This document shows positions 6,289 to 9,672 of a DNA stretch of 9,672 bases, one piece after another. A program made the translations under genes and the position numbers. The stretch is from the NCBI GenBank assembly GCA_030615435.1, contig JAUWZH010000091.1, positions 1-9,672 on the forward strand. Reading direction: 5' to 3'. Under the pieces are notes generated by a model. The model saw only the letters and a program-made list of their open reading frames with translations. It was not told the origin of the DNA and made no database searches. This stretch comes from Candidatus Brocadiaceae bacterium (GTDB lineage: Bacteria; Planctomycetota; Brocadiia; SM23-32). The stretch's first letter is position 1. Each line of letters starts with the position of its first letter.

Positions 6289-7799
6289 TCCGTCTCGCCC
6301 TTCTGCAATTGGCCAATTTTCTGATCCTGTTGGACCTGGTCCGTCAAACGCTTGATGTCCCCGGGCCTCCCCACCCGTTCGGGCACTTCGCGGGTCCCGG
6401 CAGGCGGCCCGAGCATGCCCATGGCCCTCTGAAGCCTGATCCTCGCGGTGGTGTGCCTGTGAAGGGCCGTGTAATAAAGGCTTTTGGCGCGCGTCAAAGC
6501 CGCCGTGGCGTCCAGCACCTCCAGCTCCGTGTTCACGCCCTCCTTGTATCCCTCATCCGCCAGGTCGAGAGCACGACTGGCGCGCTCACTGTTCAGGCTC
6601 TGGGACTCAACCAATTCCCGGGCGCTTTCCAGCTCAAGGAGTGCGTCTTTGACCTCCAACAGCGCCCGCTGTTCGGCGTCCCCGAGCAGTATCTGCATCT
6701 GCCTCAGCAAAGCCTTCTGCTGTATGATCCGCCCTTCGCGCGCCAGCCCGTCGAAGAGGTTCCACCTCAGGTTCAGCCCTGCCTGCCACTGGCGGCCCCA
6801 AACGGCACTGGAGCGTGGGTCGGGCCTGGCCCACATGTGCCAGTAGTATCCCTCCAGGCGCGGCAGGTACTTCGTGCGGGCTTCGTTGAGGGCTTCCTGC
6901 TGGAGGTCTGCGCTGATGGCGGCCTGATAGAGGTCGGGACGATTCTGGAAAGCGACCCTCACGGCTTCCCGGAAGCTCGGCGGCTCCTGCTCCTCGTAGT
7001 CCAGAGTTGTGGTCAGCTCCCCCCGGCTTTTCTGAGAAACCCCCATGCCCCTGAGCAATGAGGCGCGGGCGATGTCACGCCGCCTTTTCTGCTCGATGAG
7101 GTCTGCCTGAATGTTGGAGACGTCCACACGGGCCCGCAGCACGTCGTATTCGGTGGCAACCCCCTGGAGTTGTTTCAACCCGACTGCTTCGAAGTGAGCG
7201 CGGGCGGATTGCAGCGCATCTTCCTGCACGGCCACCAGTTCCTCGGCCAGAACCGCGTCACAGTAGCCCCTGGCCACGCTCTCCACCACGTTCTCCACAG
7301 CGCCCCGAACGGTTTCGTCGCTGAGATAGGAAGAAAGGCGGGCGGCCCGCTGCGCAATCGAGATGGCCCCACCCTTGAAGATCGGCTGAGTGAGGGTGAC
7401 GCGGAAGGAGTAGTTGTCCAGATCGCCCACGCCAATCCCCACTCCGCCCATGCTCGGGAGCTGGTCGAGCCGCACGTAGCCGGCGCTCAGGTCCGCGCTC
7501 GGCAGCACCTCCGAATATGCCTCCACCACACGCCCGCGCGCCGTCTCTTTTCCCTGGAGGGCGGCTTGAAGCTGCGGGCTGTACAGGAGGGCAAGGCGCA
7601 GGGCTTCTTCCAGGTCGAGCTCGCCCTCTATGCGCGGGCGCTCGTCTGTCGGGCTCGGCTCATCCCAGCGGCGAAACGATTCCAGCCGGCGGCGCCGCAG
7701 CGAGGAGTAGTAATCAGACCTCGTGGGAGCGCAGCCGGCTGCCAGAATCAACACGCTCAGCACCAGGAACGTCGCGTAGCCGCCGCCTTTTGCCATCAT
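6285..7799 (-). CDS. TolC/NodT-type outer-membrane efflux lipoprotein
   Basis: A 504-residue outer-membrane channel protein with two repeated OEP domains. The N-terminus is a lipoprotein signal, hydrophobic to LILAAGC, with the lipidated cysteine at residue 23, as in the NodT/OprM branch. OEP repeat 1 starts at LDLEEALRLALLYSPQLQAA and contains VTLTQPIFKGGAI. Repeat 2 starts near PSFREAVRVAFQNRPDLYQA and contains GLNLRWNLFDGLA, the paired strand motifs of the trimeric beta-barrel; long coiled helices fill the rest. The C-terminal 40 residues are polar. The first ATG (7799) overlaps the tetR stop as ATGA. A second ATG follows directly, and the choice does not affect the signal peptide. Together with the adaptor and permease it would complete a tripartite pump spanning both membranes. 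Confidence 0.93.
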   Translation of the reverse strand: MMAKGGGYATFLVLSVLILAAGCAPTRSDYYSSLRRRRLESFRRWDEPSPTDERPRIEGELDLEEALRLALLYSPQLQAALQGKETARGRVVEAYSEVLPSADLSAGYVRLDQLPSMGGVGIGVGDLDNYSFRVTLTQPIFKGGAISIAQRAARLSSYLSDETVRGAVENVVESVARGYCDAVLAEELVAVQEDALQSARAHFEAVGLKQLQGVATEYDVLRARVDVSNIQADLIEQKRRRDIARASLLRGMGVSQKSRGELTTTLDYEEQEPPSFREAVRVAFQNRPDLYQAAISADLQQEALNEARTKYLPRLEGYYWHMWARPDPRSSAVWGRQWQAGLNLRWNLFDGLAREGRIIQQKALLRQMQILLGDAEQRALLEVKDALLELESARELVESQSLNSERASRALDLADEGYKEGVNTELEVLDATAALTRAKSLYYTALHRHTTARIRLQRAMGMLGPPAGTREVPERVGRPGDIKRLTDQVQQDQKIGQLQKGETE

Positions 7800-8425
7800 G
7801 ATTGGGGGTCCTGTCTCGCCAGAATGCCGCCGAACAGCAGCCGCTCTATCCTCTCAGGTGTGGCCTCCGCCAGTTTCTCGCCGCCGGTGTGGATGCTATG
7901 GGCGATAGTGCTGTTCGTTATGCCCTCCAGCGCCAGCGTCAGAAGCAGGGGATTCATCTGCACGAAGACCTTTTGACGGATGCCCTCCCTGAAAACGTCA
8001 CTGACCATCCGCATGTAATCGGCGTAGACCTTCCTAGCCTCCTCCGACAGGGCGAAAGGCGCCTCGCGGTCCTCTCCAGAGGTCGCCGAGGTGAATATGC
8101 GAAAGAACTGCTGGTTTTCCTCGAAGAACTTCAGTTTCGCTGCCACAACGGCGCGTATCTGCTCGCGGGGATCGGTCAACTGGCGGATGGTCTCGCGGAC
8201 ACTTTCGGTGTATTCCCGCGCGCGCATCTGCACCAGCTCGTAGTAGATCGCCTTTTTGCTCTCGAACATGGTGTAAATCGTGCCGACGGCGAATTCGGCC
8301 CGCTCGGCGATCTCCTGCACCGTGGCCCTGTAGAAGCCCTTCTGGGCGAACACCGCCTCCGCCGCCTCCAACACCTCCCGGCGATGGCGCTCTCTTTCCC
8401 TTTCCCTCCGCGAGCGTTCGGCCAT
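7796..8425 (-). CDS. TetR/AcrR-family transcriptional regulator of the efflux operon
   Basis: A 209-residue TetR-family regulator. After a strikingly basic N-terminus (ERSRRERERERHRREVLEAA) comes the canonical DNA-binding domain: AVFAQKGFYRATVQEIAERA and then EFAVGTIYTMFESKKAIYYE, with the helix-turn-helix at about residues 35-56. The remaining 140 residues are the helical ligand and dimer domain, which is variable in this family, so the inducer cannot be read from it. I chose the ATG at 8425 because GGAGGT lies six bases upstream; the ATG 12 codons earlier (8461) lies only about 15 bases past the predicted transcription start and lacks such a site. Being the first gene of the operon, preceded by a palindrome over its own promoter, it is most likely an autorepressor relieved by a pump substrate. 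Its stop overlaps the start of the outer-membrane gene. Confidence 0.92.
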   Translation of the reverse strand: MAERSRRERERERHRREVLEAAEAVFAQKGFYRATVQEIAERAEFAVGTIYTMFESKKAIYYELVQMRAREYTESVRETIRQLTDPREQIRAVVAAKLKFFEENQQFFRIFTSATSGEDREAPFALSEEARKVYADYMRMVSDVFREGIRQKVFVQMNPLLLTLALEGITNSTIAHSIHTGGEKLAEATPERIERLLFGGILARQDPQS

Positions 8426-8431
8426 GAAGAG

Positions 8432-8437
8432 ACCTCC
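8432..8437 (-). promoter_or_regulatory. Ribosome binding site deciding the tetR start
   Basis: GGAGGT on the minus strand, six bases before the ATG at 8425, is close to a perfect Shine-Dalgarno sequence. It supports this start over the in-frame ATG at 8461. Confidence 0.75.
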
Positions 8438-8469
8438 GAACTGGCTTTTGCGAGCGAACAATTAGAAAT

Positions 8470-8483
8470 TGAATATATATTCA
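8470..8483. promoter_or_regulatory. Perfect 14-bp palindrome, candidate TetR operator
   Basis: TGAATATATATTCA is its own reverse complement over 14 bases, in an AT-rich patch of an otherwise GC-rich window. It begins at the last base of the tetR -10 box and covers the predicted start site (about 8476), the geometry expected for a repressor that blocks RNA polymerase. TetR proteins bind as dimers to palindromes of about this size or slightly longer. Assignment to this TetR is from position, not from a known consensus. Confidence 0.55.
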
Positions 8484-8511
8484 GAATACCAAATGATGGT
8501 TCATCCGTCAA
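8483..8511 (-). promoter_or_regulatory. Sigma-70 type promoter of the tetR-efflux operon
   Basis: The minus strand carries TTGACG (8511-8506), a 17-base spacer and TATTCT (8488-8483). Both boxes are near consensus with ideal spacing. The predicted start, about 8476, lies in the palindrome and leaves a leader of about 50 bases before the tetR ATG. No other promoter is evident within the operon, whose first four genes overlap, so this promoter probably drives all five genes. Confidence 0.6.
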
Positions 8512-8553
8512 CCCCTTTTCTTGCAATGATGTCGCCCCCCCTCCGCTTCGGCT

Positions 8554-8581
8554 TTGTTTGTAGGGCCAAAAGGCATAGAAT
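8554..8581 (+). promoter_or_regulatory. Possible promoter of the LarA-like gene
   Basis: On the + strand TAGAAT (8576-8581) is a good -10 box. The only -35 candidate is TTGTTT (8554-8559), 16 bases upstream, which is weak. Transcription would begin near 8588, about 44 bases before the ATG. The tetR palindrome lies about 70 bases upstream of the -35, so direct control by the same repressor is not obvious. Confidence 0.35.
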
Positions 8582-8631
8582 GTAGCCTGCCTTCTCCCAG
8601 GATACAGAGTACTCCAGCACGAGGTGGTGCA

Positions 8632-9672
8632 ATGTCCCCTGCTGTTGTGCCTTCCGACTGGAATGAGGTCGTCTCACTTGTGCCCGCTGAGCGGCTGCTT
8701 TACAGCATCGGGCCGCTCCGCGTTCGGGGTCGCCCCGACTGGCAGTCAGCAGTCAGCGAGGCCCTGCGCCGTCCTTCCGGCAAACGCCTGCTTGAGGGAC
8801 TGGCAGGGCCGGAGAACGGCGTCGTGATCCTGGCCGACGACCTGACCCGGCCCACGCCCCAGCAGGAGATCCTGCCACCCGTGCTCGATTTCCTGAACGC
8901 CGCCGGCACGCCGGATGAACGCATAACCGTCATCGTCGCCCTCGGCACCCATCGCTACATGACGCAAGCTGAACTGCGCGAACGGTTCGGCGAGGAGGTA
9001 GTTGCCCGCGTTCGGGTCGTCAATCACCTGTGGAAAGACCCCGTCACTTTCGTTGACCTGGGGGTCACGCCGCGCGGGACACCCATCGAGGTGAACCGCC
9101 TGGCCTACGAGGCGGACCTTCTAATGGCGGCAGGCAGCATCGTGCCGCACATATACGCCGGCTGGGGCGGCGGGGCCAAGATGGTTGTGCCCGGCATTTG
9201 CTCTGCACGGGCGATCGGGCCGGTGCATTCGCTGGCTGCTCGCAGGGGCGACTTCCTCAGCGTTTCCGGACGCACTGAGACTGTCTTCCGCCCGGAGGTC
9301 GAACGAGTTGCGGCGCAGGTTGGGCTCGACTTCATCCTGAACGTCGTGCTGGACGCCGACGGTGCGCCCGCGTGGGTGGGGGCCGGGGAGCCGGCGCAGA
9401 CCCACAAGGCGGGCGTGGCAGCGGCAGAGAAGGTCTTCGTGCGCGACATATCGCGGCCGGCCGACATCGTGATTGCCGACGCCCGGCCGGCTTCGATCGA
9501 GTACTGGCAAGGAATCAAGGCGGCCGCTCACGCAACGCGCGGAGTCAAAGAGGGCGGAACGCTCGTGCTGGTCGGGGAGTTCCCCGAAGGGATCGAGACC
9601 ACGCATCCCGAATTCGCCTCCTGCGCGCTGTGTTGCGAAGAAGAAATCGTGAGGCGCTGGGAAACTGGCGAA
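8632..9672 (+). CDS. LarA-like nickel-pincer racemase/epimerase (DUF2088), 3' end beyond window
   Basis: The first 347 residues of a LarA-family protein; the frame is open to the window edge and full-length members have about 420 residues. Lactate racemase LarA uses a nickel-pincer nucleotide (made by LarB, LarC and LarE) to move a hydride at an alpha-hydroxy acid carbon. The family residues are visible: LADDLTRPTP (D70, R73), LGTHRYMTQAEL (H107, catalytic base), VPHIYAGWGGGAKMVVPG (H173, second base; K183, the lysine joined to the cofactor) and GPVHSL (H199, nickel ligand). Each of these histidines and the lysine is one position from its Lactobacillus plantarum LarA counterpart (108, 174, 184, 200) as I recall them. 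Many homologues act on other hydroxy acids, so the substrate is open. The ATG at 8632 has GAGG seven bases upstream. It diverges from the efflux operon; no maturation gene is in the window. Confidence 0.88.
   Translation, partial: MSPAVVPSDWNEVVSLVPAERLLYSIGPLRVRGRPDWQSAVSEALRRPSGKRLLEGLAGPENGVVILADDLTRPTPQQEILPPVLDFLNAAGTPDERITVIVALGTHRYMTQAELRERFGEEVVARVRVVNHLWKDPVTFVDLGVTPRGTPIEVNRLAYEADLLMAAGSIVPHIYAGWGGGAKMVVPGICSARAIGPVHSLAARRGDFLSVSGRTETVFRPEVERVAAQVGLDFILNVVLDADGAPAWVGAGEPAQTHKAGVAAAEKVFVRDISRPADIVIADARPASIEYWQGIKAAAHATRGVKEGGTLVLVGEFPEGIETTHPEFASCALCCEEEIVRRWETGE

Noticed and set aside
8426..8461. Longer tetR start at 8461
   Set aside because: The 12 extra residues are not typical of TetR proteins, and the strong GGAGGT favours 8425.

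Overview
The window comes from a GC-rich bacterium with a Gram-negative type envelope: it encodes an outer-membrane TolC-type lipoprotein, a periplasmic adaptor and an inner-membrane RND pump. No rRNA or lineage-specific marker is present, so I do not name a phylum. Nothing here resembles a phage, CRISPR or defence locus.

Layout. Positions 1-140 hold the beginning of an IS5-type insertion sequence that runs off the left edge: the first 30 codons of its transposase on the minus strand, plus the probable element end. Next, on the minus strand, comes a two-gene unit: a DUF502 membrane protein (630-1442) followed by a short ribosome hibernation factor, hpf/raiA type (194-526). A near-consensus sigma-70 promoter at 1516-1544 (TTGACC, 17 nt, TAGAAT) precedes this unit. 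Its spacer contains a run of eight G.

Positions 1703-8425 form one minus-strand efflux operon, in transcription order: TetR-family regulator, TolC/NodT-type outer-membrane lipoprotein, membrane-fusion adaptor, RND permease, and a 96-residue PII-like protein of the PG0541 transporter-associated type. The first four genes are joined by three successive ATGA stop/start overlaps. The fifth follows after a 13-nt gap with a strong ribosome binding site. A good sigma-70 promoter (8483-8511) lies ahead of tetR, and a perfect 14-bp palindrome, TGAATATATATTCA, covers its predicted start site. This points to an autorepressed, inducible tripartite drug or solvent efflux system.

The RND permease is split by a frameshift inside its second transmembrane helix, exactly at a run of eight G (C on the + strand, 4083-4090). 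One extra G would restore a 1032-residue pump. The cause could be a sequencing or assembly error, a real mutation, or slippage-based on/off switching.

Divergent from the operon, on the + strand, is a LarA-like nickel-pincer racemase/epimerase homologue (DUF2088) that runs off the right edge. Its visible 347 residues include the substrate, cofactor-lysine and nickel-ligand positions expected of the family. The gene shares a 206-bp AT-richer regulatory region with tetR.
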